NCBI GenBank assembly: GCA_011050685.1
Contig: DRFF01000143.1
Coordinates: forward strand, 1 to 64,000
Reading direction: 5' to 3'
Origin: Aurantimonas coralicida
Lineage (GTDB): Bacteria; Pseudomonadota; Alphaproteobacteria; Rhizobiales; Rhizobiaceae
DNA length: 64,000 bases
Below are positions 34,350 to 42,922 of this stretch, one piece after another. The first letter of the stretch is position 1, and each line of letters starts with the position of its first letter. Made by a program: the position numbers and the translations under genes. The notes beneath the pieces were generated by a model that saw nothing but the letters and a program-made list of their open reading frames with translations, was not told the DNA's origin and did not search any database.

Positions 34350-35266
34350 CCGGCAATTCCCAGTCAGTCGAGATCGTCGAGGTCGCGCCACGCGACGGAT
34401 TCCAGTCGATCGACAAGCCGCTGCCGACCGAAGAGAAGATCGCGATCATCGAGGCTCTGCTCTCCGCCGGTGTGAAACGTATGGAACTCGGCTCCTTCGT
34501 CAGCCCGAAGGCGATCCCACAAATGGCGGACATGGCCGACATCGCCGCGCATTTTCAAGACCGGGACGGCGTTCGCCTGTCGGTGCTGGTGCCCAATGCC
34601 AAGGGCGCCGAACTGGCGCTGAAAAACCGTTACAGCGAACTGGTCTTCGTGTTTTCGGTCTCCGAGGCGCACAACCAGAACAATGTCCGCCAGAGCGTCG
34701 AGCAGTCGCTGGCACAGCTGCGCGCCGTGGTCGACACGATGGCGCACGATGCCAATTTCCGTCTGCGCGTCGATCTCGCGACGTCGTTCGACTGCCCGTT
34801 CACGGGCACCGTGCCGCTGGACGACGTTCGTCGTGCCTTCGCCAAGGCCATCGAGATTGCGCCCGAGGCGGAATTCGCTCTGTGCGACACGACCGGCCGA
34901 GCCGACCCGCTGACCGTCAAGGCGCGGTTCGAAGCGGTCATGGCCGATGCGCCGACAGCCACCAGCTGGGCATTTCACGGCCATGACACCTTCGGCATGG
35001 GTGTCGCGAACGCGCTGTTTGCCTATCAGGCCGGCGTGCGGGTGATGGAAGGCGCGGCGGCCGGTCTCGGCGGCTGCCCTTTCGCGCCGGGCGCCACCGG
35101 CAACACCGCCACCGAGGACCTGTATTTCGCCTTCCAGCAAGGCGGCATCGACACCGGCCTCGACCTGGAAAAACTGCTCGTCGCGGCCGACCGTATCGCC
35201 GCTTTGCCCGGTGGCAAGACCGGCGGGCATCTGCGCATCGTGCCCCGGAAGAGGGCCTACACCTGA
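34346..35266 (+). CDS. HMG-CoA lyase family protein (possibly citramalyl-CoA lyase)
   Basis: 306 residues of the HMG-CoA lyase TIM barrel. EVAPRDGFQ (12-20; Arg16 and Asp17 in the active site), ELGSFVSPKAIPQMAD, metal-binding HGHDTFGMG (His211, His213) and the catalytic-cysteine loop GGCPFAPGATGNTATED (Cys244) are all present. It would cleave a 3-hydroxy-3-methyl acyl-CoA. HMG-CoA gives acetoacetate plus acetyl-CoA; the related R-citramalyl-CoA gives pyruvate plus acetyl-CoA. The latter fits the CoA transferase and hydratase of the same operon. No leucine-degradation genes are nearby, which weakens the HMG-CoA reading. Confidence 0.88.
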   Translation: MTGNSQSVEIVEVAPRDGFQSIDKPLPTEEKIAIIEALLSAGVKRMELGSFVSPKAIPQMADMADIAAHFQDRDGVRLSVLVPNAKGAELALKNRYSELVFVFSVSEAHNQNNVRQSVEQSLAQLRAVVDTMAHDANFRLRVDLATSFDCPFTGTVPLDDVRRAFAKAIEIAPEAEFALCDTTGRADPLTVKARFEAVMADAPTATSWAFHGHDTFGMGVANALFAYQAGVRVMEGAAAGLGGCPFAPGATGNTATEDLYFAFQQGGIDTGLDLEKLLVAADRIAALPGGKTGGHLRIVPRKRAYT

Positions 35267-35269
35267 AAG

Positions 35270-35291
35270 AAAGCCGGTCTCACACCGGTTT
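35270..35291. terminator. Convergent terminator-like stem-loop
   Basis: AAAGCCGGT (35270-35278) pairs with ACCGGTTT (35284-35291) with a five-base loop and A/T flanks, between the lyase stop and the convergent rlmH stop. It could act in both directions. Confidence 0.55.
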
Positions 35292-35293
35292 CG

Positions 35294-35776
35294 TCAGGCG
35301 CGATGATAGGGATGTCCGGCGAGGATCGTCGCCGCACGGTAGAGCTGTTCCGCTACGAGAATGCGGGCGATCTGATGGGGATACGTCATTCGCCCGAGAG
35401 AGAGGACGAGGTTCGCGCCGGACCGCAAGGCGTCGTCATGACCGTCCGGGCCACCGATGAGCAAGGCGAGGTCGCGGCGGCCGTCGTCGCGGAACGTGGC
35501 GATCGCGGCGGCGAATTCTTCCGACGAGAGCGTTTTGCCCCGCTCATCCAAAATGAGGTGAATTGAGCCCTCCGCCAGCGAGGATCGCAGCCGCTCGGCT
35601 TCTTCGCGCTTGCGCTCGGGTGCGGTGCCAAGCCGCGATTCGGGATATTCGGAAAGCCCCTGGTAATCGAGCCCCAGCGGCGCGCCAGTTTTCTTCAAGC
35701 GGTCGAGATAGCGGTCAGCGAGCATCCGTTCCGGGCCGGCTTTCATCCGCCCGATTGCCGCAATCGTCAGTCGCAT
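35294..35776 (-). CDS. rlmH: 23S rRNA pseudouridine-1915 N3-methyltransferase
   Basis: 160 residues, normal RlmH length. It has the SPOUT-fold signatures: LALLIGGPDGH (about 102-112, SAM-binding) and the C-terminal LSLGRMTYPHQIARILVAEQLYRAATILAGHPYHR knot. It methylates pseudouridine 1915 in helix 69 of 23S rRNA in assembled ribosomes. It lies just downstream of rsfS on the same strand, the usual alphaproteobacterial order. Confidence 0.95.
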   Translation of the reverse strand: MRLTIAAIGRMKAGPERMLADRYLDRLKKTGAPLGLDYQGLSEYPESRLGTAPERKREEAERLRSSLAEGSIHLILDERGKTLSSEEFAAAIATFRDDGRRDLALLIGGPDGHDDALRSGANLVLSLGRMTYPHQIARILVAEQLYRAATILAGHPYHRA

Positions 35777-35827
35777 CGGCCGAGCCCTTTCCTCGGCCGA
35801 AGCCTCACTCCAGCAATGACGCGCCGA

Positions 35828-36277
35828 TCAATGGATCGTCGCGTCTCCGGCATCTCCGACGGACCACATCTTCTCGATATTATAGAAGCTGCGGACTTCC
35901 GGACGGAAGATATGGACGATGATGTCGCCCGTATCGACGAGCACCCAGTCGCCGTTCTGAAGGCCTTCCACCTTCGCCATCCCGAATCCATTGGATTTGA
36001 GATCGCGAAGCAGGTGGTCGGCGACCGCCGTCACATGGCGATGCGATCGTCCGGAGACGATCACCATGTGATCGGCCAGCGCCGATTTGCCCTTCATGTC
36101 AATGGAAATGATGTCCTCGCCTTTCGAGTCTTCCAGGCTCGAAATCACGAGATCGATTGCAGTCCGGCCGACCGAAACATCGGTGGCGGGCGCGTCAGAA
36201 GGAGTGGTCTCGAAGACGTCCTTCGCTTCAGCCGCAGGTCTCAGTGTCGTTTTCCCTTTCCACGGGCAGGCAATCAA
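35828..36277 (-). CDS. rsfS: Ribosomal silencing factor
   Basis: 149 residues. The core (about 38-145) includes AIDLVISSLEDSKGEDIISIDMKGKSALADHMVIVSGRSHRHVTAVADHLL and GLQNGDWVLVDTGDIIVHIFRPEVRSFYNIEKMW, the RsfS hallmark that contacts L14 and blocks subunit joining when nutrients are low. The start is a TTG at 36277; an in-frame stop lies seven codons upstream, so a TTG (or an ATT) is the only choice unless translation begins inside the N-terminal extension. The nadD gene that often precedes rsfS is absent. Confidence 0.93.
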   Translation of the reverse strand: MIACPWKGKTTLRPAAEAKDVFETTPSDAPATDVSVGRTAIDLVISSLEDSKGEDIISIDMKGKSALADHMVIVSGRSHRHVTAVADHLLRDLKSNGFGMAKVEGLQNGDWVLVDTGDIIVHIFRPEVRSFYNIEKMWSVGDAGDATIH

Positions 36278-36364
36278 GCCCGAAATGGCCCTGATTTACT
36301 GAATGTAGGCAGTCTTTGGTGTCGGTTTCAAGACGCACCGATATAAGAACGGCATCATTCAACC

Positions 36365-36988
36365 CTAACAGTCGGTGCAAATGACGTCGGTCCCGACACG
36401 GGGCCGAAGATAATACGTCCCCCCCATCTCGAAGGGCGTGGTCAATCCATACCCTCCAAACGGCAAATATTGGTAGGTCGTCGAGGCGACCAAGAGGGAC
36501 TGACTGCGTAGGGCGGCAAGGTCGGCGGGCAACTGGAAGGGCCCGCCAGAGGCATCGGGAGTGGACCCTCTTGCCTGGGACCAACTGACGGACGCGCCGC
36601 CCTCGGCATTGATCTTGACCGCCGTCACCTTGATCGCGACCTTCGTGGCGTCGTAGGGGGCGACCAGCGCCGATGAGACCGCGAAGATGGCGCCGATCTC
36701 GGCTTTGGTCGTTTCGGGGATCTGGGTGATGAGGTCATTCACCGTACTGGCGGTGTGTTGGATTTTCCGATTGAGCGTGAATGCCATGGCGACTTCCGAG
36801 CCGGCCATATAGAGCATCAGCAATATCGGAGCGATCAGGGCGAATTCCACTGCGGCGACGGCTCCCGTCGCACCGCGGAATTTCCCCGCGCGGCCTCGCC
36901 CTGGGTTCCCACGCCGGCCCTTGGCGCCATCAGGCGGACCGTCGGCAGTTTTCGATTGCCGGTGTAACGAGCGGAACAACCGCATCAA
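36365..36988 (-). CDS. TadE-family minor pilin-like protein
   Basis: 207 residues. After a basic, glycine-rich N-terminal 40 residues comes one hydrophobic segment with the TadE signature GAVAAVEFALIAPILLMLYMAGSEVA, containing the conserved glutamate. The rest is extracytoplasmic, ending in Cys-Thr-Asp-Cys. It is the last of three TadE/TadG-like genes, overlapping the preceding one as ATGA. These proteins are minor components of Flp/Tad pili. The rest of the tad locus is not in the window. Confidence 0.8.
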   Translation of the reverse strand: MMRLFRSLHRQSKTADGPPDGAKGRRGNPGRGRAGKFRGATGAVAAVEFALIAPILLMLYMAGSEVAMAFTLNRKIQHTASTVNDLITQIPETTKAEIGAIFAVSSALVAPYDATKVAIKVTAVKINAEGGASVSWSQARGSTPDASGGPFQLPADLAALRSQSLLVASTTYQYLPFGGYGLTTPFEMGGTYYLRPRVGTDVICTDC

Positions 36989-37503
36989 AACATCTCCGTC
37001 CGGAAAGCCGCCATCCCCGCGAGGAGGTGCGACCCATCCCCCATATTCGAGAGATACTTACGCATCAGGTCTGTGTAGATCGGCCATTTGTAATAAACAC
37101 GGAGAGCGACAATCGAACCAGGACCGCCGGGCGCATAGCTGAAGCCGCTCGTGTCGAGATTCCCGTCACTGACCGGGGACGATGAAGGAATTGCCGCAAA
37201 GCTCGAATAGGACTTGAGGTCGATTTGGAGCTTCTGGCAATCCAGGAGGAACCCAACCTTTCCGCACAACCGCTTGCGAAAATCCACCTCCGATAGATTG
37301 GCGGCCTGGATCTCGCCGGTACGTACCGTACGGCTGACACGGGCGACCGCCTGATCGAGGGTCAATTCGCCGAGAAAAACCAACGACGTCTCGATCGTGG
37401 CAAAGACGATCAGCAAGAATGGCATCGCCAGCAACCCGAACTCGACGATGGTCGCACCAGATCGATCGTTCCGCAGCCGAGTGAGTTTGGGAAGACGCGG
37501 CAT
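36985..37503 (-). CDS. TadE/TadG-family protein
   Basis: 172 residues from ATG 37503, which lies four bases after the upstream tadG stop. A longer frame from 37542 would overlap that gene and adds nothing recognisable. SGATIVEFGLLAMPFLLIVFATIETSLVFLGELTLDQAVARVSRTVRTGEIQA is the typical TadE membrane segment and following helix. Probably a minor pilin assembled with its neighbours. Confidence 0.8.
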   Translation of the reverse strand: MPRLPKLTRLRNDRSGATIVEFGLLAMPFLLIVFATIETSLVFLGELTLDQAVARVSRTVRTGEIQAANLSEVDFRKRLCGKVGFLLDCQKLQIDLKSYSSFAAIPSSSPVSDGNLDTSGFSYAPGGPGSIVALRVYYKWPIYTDLMRKYLSNMGDGSHLLAGMAAFRTEMF

Positions 37504-37507
37504 GGCC

Positions 37508-38754
37508 TTACTGCACCAGCAGGGGGGAGTAGTCCTTCGCAAGCCGGTCTCCTTTGTAGCCGGCTTTGTCGAAGTCCGAATTCAACGTCATCTTAAGCGT
37601 GGTGGTACTGTTTCCGGTGAAGGATATCGTATCGGCGACCAACGCCATCTGATCAGAGCCGATGCCCAATTCGCCGCCGCCGGTGATCTTCAGGTTGTGT
37701 TTCGGCAGATAAACGGTTCCCTCGATGTTTACCGATCCGCCGCCGGCAATCGTGGCGTCCTTGGCGGGGGAGATGTCCCTGCGTGCGGCCATTGCGATTC
37801 CGGCATAGGTGCCCGTCGTCGGCGCCGAGATGTTCAGATTGGCGCCGCCATTCACCTTTGGATACGAATGGTCATCGACAAAAATCAAGGTCACGCCGTC
37901 GCCCGAAAGTGTGGCTTTGGATGACAGATCGAGAGGGCCACCGGAAATGACGTAGGTCCCCGGCGCCAGCTTGATATTGGCGGAGGACGGAGCCTTCAAG
38001 CCGCCGCAATAACGGCCGGGCTGGAGCGTGAAGTCACCGTCGCCCAGCGCCGCGTTGCTGGACAGGCAGGTCCCGGTTTTCGCAGGCATCGGCAGGTCCG
38101 CATAGGGGTCCTCCATAGGATCGCAGCCACTCGTCACTTTCGGCGAGAATTGCCCCGCCCCGCCCCCAACGGCGCAAAAATCCTTGGCCTTGGCGGTACC
38201 CCCCCGGATTGGAAAAGCGCACTGCTCGAGATCGAATTGGAGTGGACCGAGCATTGCGGACCGATGAAGTCGGACGATCCGCCGAAGGAAATCGCCTTCG
38301 ACGCGGTTTGCGATAGGCCGATCATGCAGTAGCTCGACCGCAAGGGCCCGACGACGGCCTTCGCCAATACCTCCATCGGAAAGCTTTGCCCGAAGATCGG
38401 AAACGCCAGGGGATAGTCGTATGCTCCGGTGACCGTGACGCTGCGCTCGGCTTGGTTGATAGTGACCGCGACGGAAACAGCGTTGATCTTTTCGTTCGAT
38501 GCGAAGAACGACTTGCCATTGGCGATCAACGCCGCCTTGTCGGATTCGCTCAACTTGCTAAACTTCAGTCCGGCCGCCTTCACAGTCGCCAGCGCCGCGC
38601 TGTCGGCGGCGTCCTGCATCACGCTCCGGTTGCTCAGCGCCGCCGAATAATCGACGGCAAGCCCCATCGCTCCAATCAGGGGAATGGCCAGCAACGCCGT
38701 CATGATCGCGAAATTGCCCGACTGGCTATCCGCGAATTTCCTGATCATACGCAT
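37508..38754 (-). pseudogene. tadG-like pilus gene split by a frameshift
   Basis: Two overlapping frames together make one TadG-type protein of about 415 residues. The first (38754 to 38134) starts MRMIRKFADSQSGNFAIMTA with the Tad_G membrane segment LLAIPLIGAMGLAVDYSAALSNRSVMQDAADSAALA. The second (38254 to 37508) continues the extracytoplasmic part with GGG-rich beta-helix-like repeats and runs to the gene's natural end, four bases before the next tadE. The frames join at a run of seven G on the coding strand (38199-38205). One extra G would restore a single frame. It may be a real null allele, a phase-variable tract or a sequencing error. Confidence 0.75.
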
Positions 38755-38966
38755 AACGCTCTCACCCGACAGATAATCACGGGCAATTTACAGCGGACGC
38801 ATTAATAGCGCTTTAAATAAACATGCCTAATCCGACGTAGCGGTAGGTTTCCGACCGGCCCGCCATCGATCGAAACATCCACAAAACGGCCGTAGAGCGG
38901 TCTAACGCCGCGCCGCCAAGACCGGCAGGGGTAGCGCCTTCATGGCCTTGGAGGCGATGGTGGTCG

Positions 38967-39260
38967 TCAGTTGACGCGACCAGCGCGACAGCGTCGGTAG
39001 GCTGCAGCGCCGTCGTCTCGCGCCTGCCGCCGATAGAGAAGATCGGCGCCAATGCTGTCTTCGTCGCGATCGATCCTGCCCTCGTAACTGTTTCCCGCCG
39101 TCTGGCGCCCATATTGCTGGCAGAAGGCCTCCGTTCCCCGTGGATTGGGGTTCGCCGAGACCTGCGCGCCGGCAATCGGCGAGAGATTGGGATAGGGCGT
39201 ACCGGCATTGCAGCCGGCAAGGCCGACGACAATGCCCAGCAAGTGGATGGTGGCGCGCAT
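38967..39260 (-). CDS. Small lipoprotein of unknown function
   Basis: 97 residues. GGAGG lies five bases before ATG 39260, which decides the start over longer in-frame possibilities. A signal peptide with lipobox LAGC (MRATIHLLGIVVGLAGC) predicts lipid attachment at Cys17. The mature part, with AFCQQYGRQTAGNSYEGRIDRDEDSIGADLLYRRQARDDGAAAYRRCRAG, is polar and contains two further cysteines. I do not recognise a family. It is divergent from pabB. Confidence 0.65.
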   Translation of the reverse strand: MRATIHLLGIVVGLAGCNAGTPYPNLSPIAGAQVSANPNPRGTEAFCQQYGRQTAGNSYEGRIDRDEDSIGADLLYRRQARDDGAAAYRRCRAGRVN

Positions 39261-39534
39261 AACTGCCTCCAATAACATGACGATCCTCAACCCTATCTGG
39301 AGCAGCGGGTGCCGGGCACCAAGGGTGATAAAGCATGCGTGTTCGCCACCGGTCCGCCATTTGGCCGTTTTTCCCGCTATGCTGATGCGGACACTCCCAT
39401 CGCATTCCGTAGGGAAAGGCTGAACGACAGGTCGAGCTCGATGCGTTGTCCCATTCGGGTTGCGGTCAGCCCCGACCGTTAGTGCGGCTGCGGCCCCGTT
39501 TGACGCGCGCCCGCGCTTCTGGGCAATTGCCGTC

Positions 39535-40917
39535 ATGGTCTACGAAGAGATCGATCCCCTGGCGCCTGACGACGTGGCGGCCCGCCTCAGGCCGCTCGGC
39601 GGACTCGCCTTTCTCGACAGCGCCATGCGGCACGCGACGCTGGGCCGCTACGCCTATGTAGCAGCCTCGCCTTTCGCCCGCTTCGCCGTCGACGCGGGCG
39701 GCGCAATGCTGGACGGACGCCGGCTCGAAGGTGCCCCCTTGGCCGCGCTGGACGCGACCCTGCGGCAGTATCGCACCCAGACGATCGCCGGCCTGCCGCC
39801 GTTTCAGGGCGGCACCATCGGGTTCATCGGCTATGACTTCGCGCATCATCTGGAGCGGCTCGCAACGCCGCCGGATCTCGATCCGGAGGTGCCGAGCCTG
39901 CGGCTCAACCTTTACGACACGATTCTTGCGTTCGACCTCGTCGACGATCGGGCTTTCATCATCGCGTCCGGCCATCCCGCTGATGAGGCGAACCGCGAGC
40001 GTCACGCGCGTGCGCGTATCGCTGAGTACAAGGCGGCGCTCGCGACCCCGGCATCCGCATCCTCCGGCTCACCGGCACCCGCTCTCGACTGGCGTTCGAA
40101 TTTCTTCGCCGCCGACTATCACGCGGCGATCGAACGGGTGCGCGACTACATCCTCGCCGGTGATATCTATCAGGCCAACATCGCCCAGACCTTCGAGGCA
40201 ACCCTGCCGGACGGCTTCGATCCGTTTCAGCTCTATCTCAAGCTGCGGCGCAGCAATGCCGCCCCTTTCGGTGCCTTTCTCGACTATCCTGATCTCGCCA
40301 TCGCCTCGTCCTCGCCGGAGCGGTTCCTCAAGCTCGATCGCCGCGCCGTCGAGACCCGCCCGATCAAGGGGACGGCGAAACGCGCGGCCGATCCGGCCCA
40401 CGACCGGGCGCTCGCGACGGCACTGCTGGCTTCCGAGAAAGACCGGGCCGAGAATGTGATGATCGTTGACCTAATGCGCAACGATATCTCGCGGGTGTGC
40501 GATGCCGATTCCGTCGCGGTGCCGGTCTTGTGCGGGCTGGAAAGCTACGCGTCGGTGCATCACCTCGTTTCCGTCGTCACCGGCCGCCTCCTTGAAGGCA
40601 TAACGCCGGGCGATCTCATCGCCGCGACCTTTCCGGGCGGTTCGATCACCGGAGCGCCGAAAATCCGTGCGATGGACATCATCACCGAGATCGAGAAGAC
40701 CGCGCGAGGCCCCTATTGCGGCGCCATCGGCTATCTCGGCTTCGACGGCGCGATGGATCTCAACATCGCCATCCGCACCGTCAGCTTCGCCAATGGCAAG
40801 GCACGCCTCGCCGCCGGTGGCGGCATCACCGTCCTGTCCGATCCGGCCGCCGAATACGAGGAGACCTTCACCAAGGCGACCCGCGTCCTCGCGGCGTTCG
40901 AGGACGATGCCGGATGA
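39535..40917 (+). CDS. pabB: Aminodeoxychorismate synthase component I
   Basis: 460 residues of the chorismate-binding family. The RPIKGT motif (275-280, Lys278) marks PabB; anthranilate synthase TrpE has alanine in place of that lysine. MIVDLMRNDISRVCD, FPGGSITGAPKIRAMDIITEIE and GAIGYLGFDGAMDLNIAIRT complete the active site. It makes 4-amino-4-deoxychorismate for folate with ammonia from PabA. I use ATG 39535; an in-frame TTG at 39460 would add 25 residues. Its stop overlaps the pabA start (ATGA). Confidence 0.92.
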   Translation: MVYEEIDPLAPDDVAARLRPLGGLAFLDSAMRHATLGRYAYVAASPFARFAVDAGGAMLDGRRLEGAPLAALDATLRQYRTQTIAGLPPFQGGTIGFIGYDFAHHLERLATPPDLDPEVPSLRLNLYDTILAFDLVDDRAFIIASGHPADEANRERHARARIAEYKAALATPASASSGSPAPALDWRSNFFAADYHAAIERVRDYILAGDIYQANIAQTFEATLPDGFDPFQLYLKLRRSNAAPFGAFLDYPDLAIASSSPERFLKLDRRAVETRPIKGTAKRAADPAHDRALATALLASEKDRAENVMIVDLMRNDISRVCDADSVAVPVLCGLESYASVHHLVSVVTGRLLEGITPGDLIAATFPGGSITGAPKIRAMDIITEIEKTARGPYCGAIGYLGFDGAMDLNIAIRTVSFANGKARLAAGGGITVLSDPAAEYEETFTKATRVLAAFEDDAG

Positions 40918-41510
40918 TCCTCGTCATCGACAACTACGACAGCTTCGTCTTCAACGTCGCCCGCTATCTCGACCGATTGGGCGGCCAGACACGGGTCGTG
41001 CGCAACGATTCGCTGACATTGGCCGACATCGAGGCATTGCGGCCGACGTCCATCATCGTTTCCCCCGGCCCCTGCACGCCGGCCGAGGCGGGAATCTCGC
41101 GCGATCTGGTTCGCGCGTTTTCCGGGCGACTTCCCATCCTCGGCGTCTGTCTCGGCCATCAGGTGATCGGCGAGGTCTTCGGCGGCACCGTGCTTCGCGC
41201 GATGAAGCCGATGCACGGCCGGGCCTCGGAACTCCATCATGGTGCGACGGGCTTGTTCGAGACAATGCCAAGCCCGACGACTGTGGGGCGCTACCATTCG
41301 CTGATCGTCGAGGAGACACCGGCGATGCTGGAGAGCCTGCGTGTCGACGCGCGCTCGGCGGAAGGCGAGATCATGGCGCTTTCCCATCGCGCACACCCGA
41401 CCTATGGCATCCAGTTTCACCCTGAATCGGTGCTGAGCGAACAGGGCGAACTGATCTTCAAGAACTTCCTGACCCTCGCTGAGGCCTGGCATGACCGACA
41501 TCTGGCTTAA
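40914..41510 (+). CDS. pabA: Aminodeoxychorismate synthase component II (glutamine amidotransferase)
   Basis: 198 residues, class I glutamine amidotransferase. It has the N-terminal MILVIDNYDSFVFNVARYL, oxyanion loop SPGPCTPAEAG (50-60), nucleophile Cys79 in LGVCLGHQ, and the His/Glu pair in QFHPESVLSEQG. It supplies ammonia to PabB. The separate pabA/pabB arrangement differs from the fused forms found in some relatives. It overlaps the pabC-like gene by 20 bases. Anthranilate synthase II (TrpG) is close in sequence, but the pabB partner settles the role. Confidence 0.92.
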   Translation: MILVIDNYDSFVFNVARYLDRLGGQTRVVRNDSLTLADIEALRPTSIIVSPGPCTPAEAGISRDLVRAFSGRLPILGVCLGHQVIGEVFGGTVLRAMKPMHGRASELHHGATGLFETMPSPTTVGRYHSLIVEETPAMLESLRVDARSAEGEIMALSHRAHPTYGIQFHPESVLSEQGELIFKNFLTLAEAWHDRHLA

Positions 41511-42354
41511 CGGCGTCTTCGCCCCGTGCGACGGCGCGATCGCCGCGAACGACCGCGGCCTGCTTCTCGCCGACGGCGTCTTCGACACGGCGCTGGTTCT
41601 CGGCGGCCGGGTGTTCCGCATGGGCGAGCATCTCGACCGTCTGGTCACGGCTGCCGAATGCCTGGATATCCCCGTGGCCCGAAACGATCTGCAGGCCGCC
41701 ATGTTCGCGCTGGCGGCTCGACAGGGGAACGGCTCGATCCGACTCACCCTGACGCGCGGGCCGGGACCACGCGGCATCGCCCTCCCCGCTGACGCGCATC
41801 CGAGCCTTCTCGGCTCTTCCGCGCCGCTGACGTCGAGCGCGATGTTCTCGGCGACCCGCCTGGATGTGTCCTCGATCCGGCGCAATGAGACCTCGCCCAC
41901 CACACGGATGAAATCACTGGCGTATCTCGATGCGGTCCTCGCCAATCACGCGGCCCGGCAGGTGGGCGCCGACGAGGCCCTGTTCCTCAACACCAAGGAT
42001 CGCGTCGCGTGCTCGGCGCTCGCCAACGTCTTCGTGCTCAAGGACGGGGAACTGTCGACCCCGCCGCTTGCCGACGGCGTTCTCGACGGGATTACCCGCC
42101 GCTGGGTTCTCGCACATGCCGGAGAGTTCGGCCTTACCGTTCGCGAACGCTCGCTCGGGCTTGCCGATCTCGCGGACGCCACGGTGTTCCTGACCAACAG
42201 CCTGCGGCTGATCTCGCCCGCAACGCTCGATCCGTCGACCATCGGACGACCGGACGGTCCGCTCACCCCTTTGATGATCGGGCTATGCGAGGCGATCGCC
42301 GCCGAATGCGGCATCGATCCGCGCGCTCTGGGCGCCGTCGTCGAGCCGCACTGA
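41491..42354 (+). CDS. pabC: Class IV aminotransferase, probable aminodeoxychorismate lyase
   Basis: 287 residues of the PLP fold-type IV family. The start MTDIWLNGVFAPCDGAIAANDRGLLLADGVFDTALVL is typical. The PLP lysine is in TRMKSLAYLDAVLANHAARQVGADEALFLN, and the distal loop is DGVLDGITRRWVLAHA. Branched-chain and D-amino-acid aminotransferases share the fold, but the tight coupling to pabB-pabA supports release of 4-aminobenzoate and pyruvate from aminodeoxychorismate. Confidence 0.85.
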   Translation: MTDIWLNGVFAPCDGAIAANDRGLLLADGVFDTALVLGGRVFRMGEHLDRLVTAAECLDIPVARNDLQAAMFALAARQGNGSIRLTLTRGPGPRGIALPADAHPSLLGSSAPLTSSAMFSATRLDVSSIRRNETSPTTRMKSLAYLDAVLANHAARQVGADEALFLNTKDRVACSALANVFVLKDGELSTPPLADGVLDGITRRWVLAHAGEFGLTVRERSLGLADLADATVFLTNSLRLISPATLDPSTIGRPDGPLTPLMIGLCEAIAAECGIDPRALGAVVEPH

Positions 42355-42384
42355 CGGAGACGGCGCTCCACTCGGCCGCATGGC

Positions 42385-42795
42385 TCAGCCTCGCCGGTTG
42401 CCGGCCGCCACGAGCCAGGCCGGATTGAACCAGGTGTCCGCCTCGCCGTCATAGGGCAGCGTATTGATGTCCCAGTGCCGGACATAAGGCGCGTAGACAT
42501 CCCAGACGGCTGGCCCTCCCCCCACATAAACGACGCGGCTGGGAAAGCGGGAGAGCACCTCCTGCGGATCATCCGACGAGCGAATCTCGACGATGACCCG
42601 GTCGTTCCTGGCAAAGCTTGGAAAGGAGGCGACCGTCTTCGGTCCGGCGATCAGCACATGGCCGCGGGTGATCTCGAAAAAACGCTCGACGTCCTCGGTA
42701 AAGACCCGCTCCGGCCGCCCCTCCCATGGCAACTGTCCGCCAAGGCCAAGCTGTCCGCTGCGACCGATCGCGCAGATGACCCGCACATCCGCCAT
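42385..42795 (-). CDS. Short dihydrofolate reductase-like protein
   Basis: 136 residues, about 25 shorter than FolA. VICAIGRSGQLGLGGQLPWEG corresponds to the N-terminal substrate strand and loop of DHFR. EDVERFFEITRGHVLIAGPKTVASFP matches the helix with the catalytic acid and the NADPH-binding strand. VVYVGGGPAVWDVYAPYV matches the GG-containing cofactor segment. AAGGA precedes ATG 42795; a frame extended to 42921 lacks a ribosome site. Next to pabBAC it suggests a folate role, but the protein is divergent and could be a DHFR-fold reductase of another pteridine. Confidence 0.72.
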   Translation of the reverse strand: MADVRVICAIGRSGQLGLGGQLPWEGRPERVFTEDVERFFEITRGHVLIAGPKTVASFPSFARNDRVIVEIRSSDDPQEVLSRFPSRVVYVGGGPAVWDVYAPYVRHWDINTLPYDGEADTWFNPAWLVAAGNRRG

Positions 42796-42922
42796 AAGTC
42801 CATTCCTTCCGTGTCCGCATTTCGGGCAAAGCCACCGCCACGCGCGACATGGCGAGCCTCGGCCGAAAAAATTCGCCAAGAGGCGCCGACAGGGAACCCT
42901 TACGATTTCGGTTTCGTTCATA

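Noticed and set aside
38199-38205. Programmed -1 ribosomal frameshifting at the tadG G-tract
   Set aside because: The tract allows slippage of one tRNA, but the preceding codon would mis-pair (CGG for GGG), and I saw no clear pseudoknot at the right distance. A tract-length change is simpler, so I list it as a split gene only.
42796-42921. Longer N-terminus for the DHFR-like protein
   Set aside because: DHFR homology starts at MADVRVICAIG and AAGGA precedes that ATG; the extension lacks a ribosome site and occupies the divergent promoter region.
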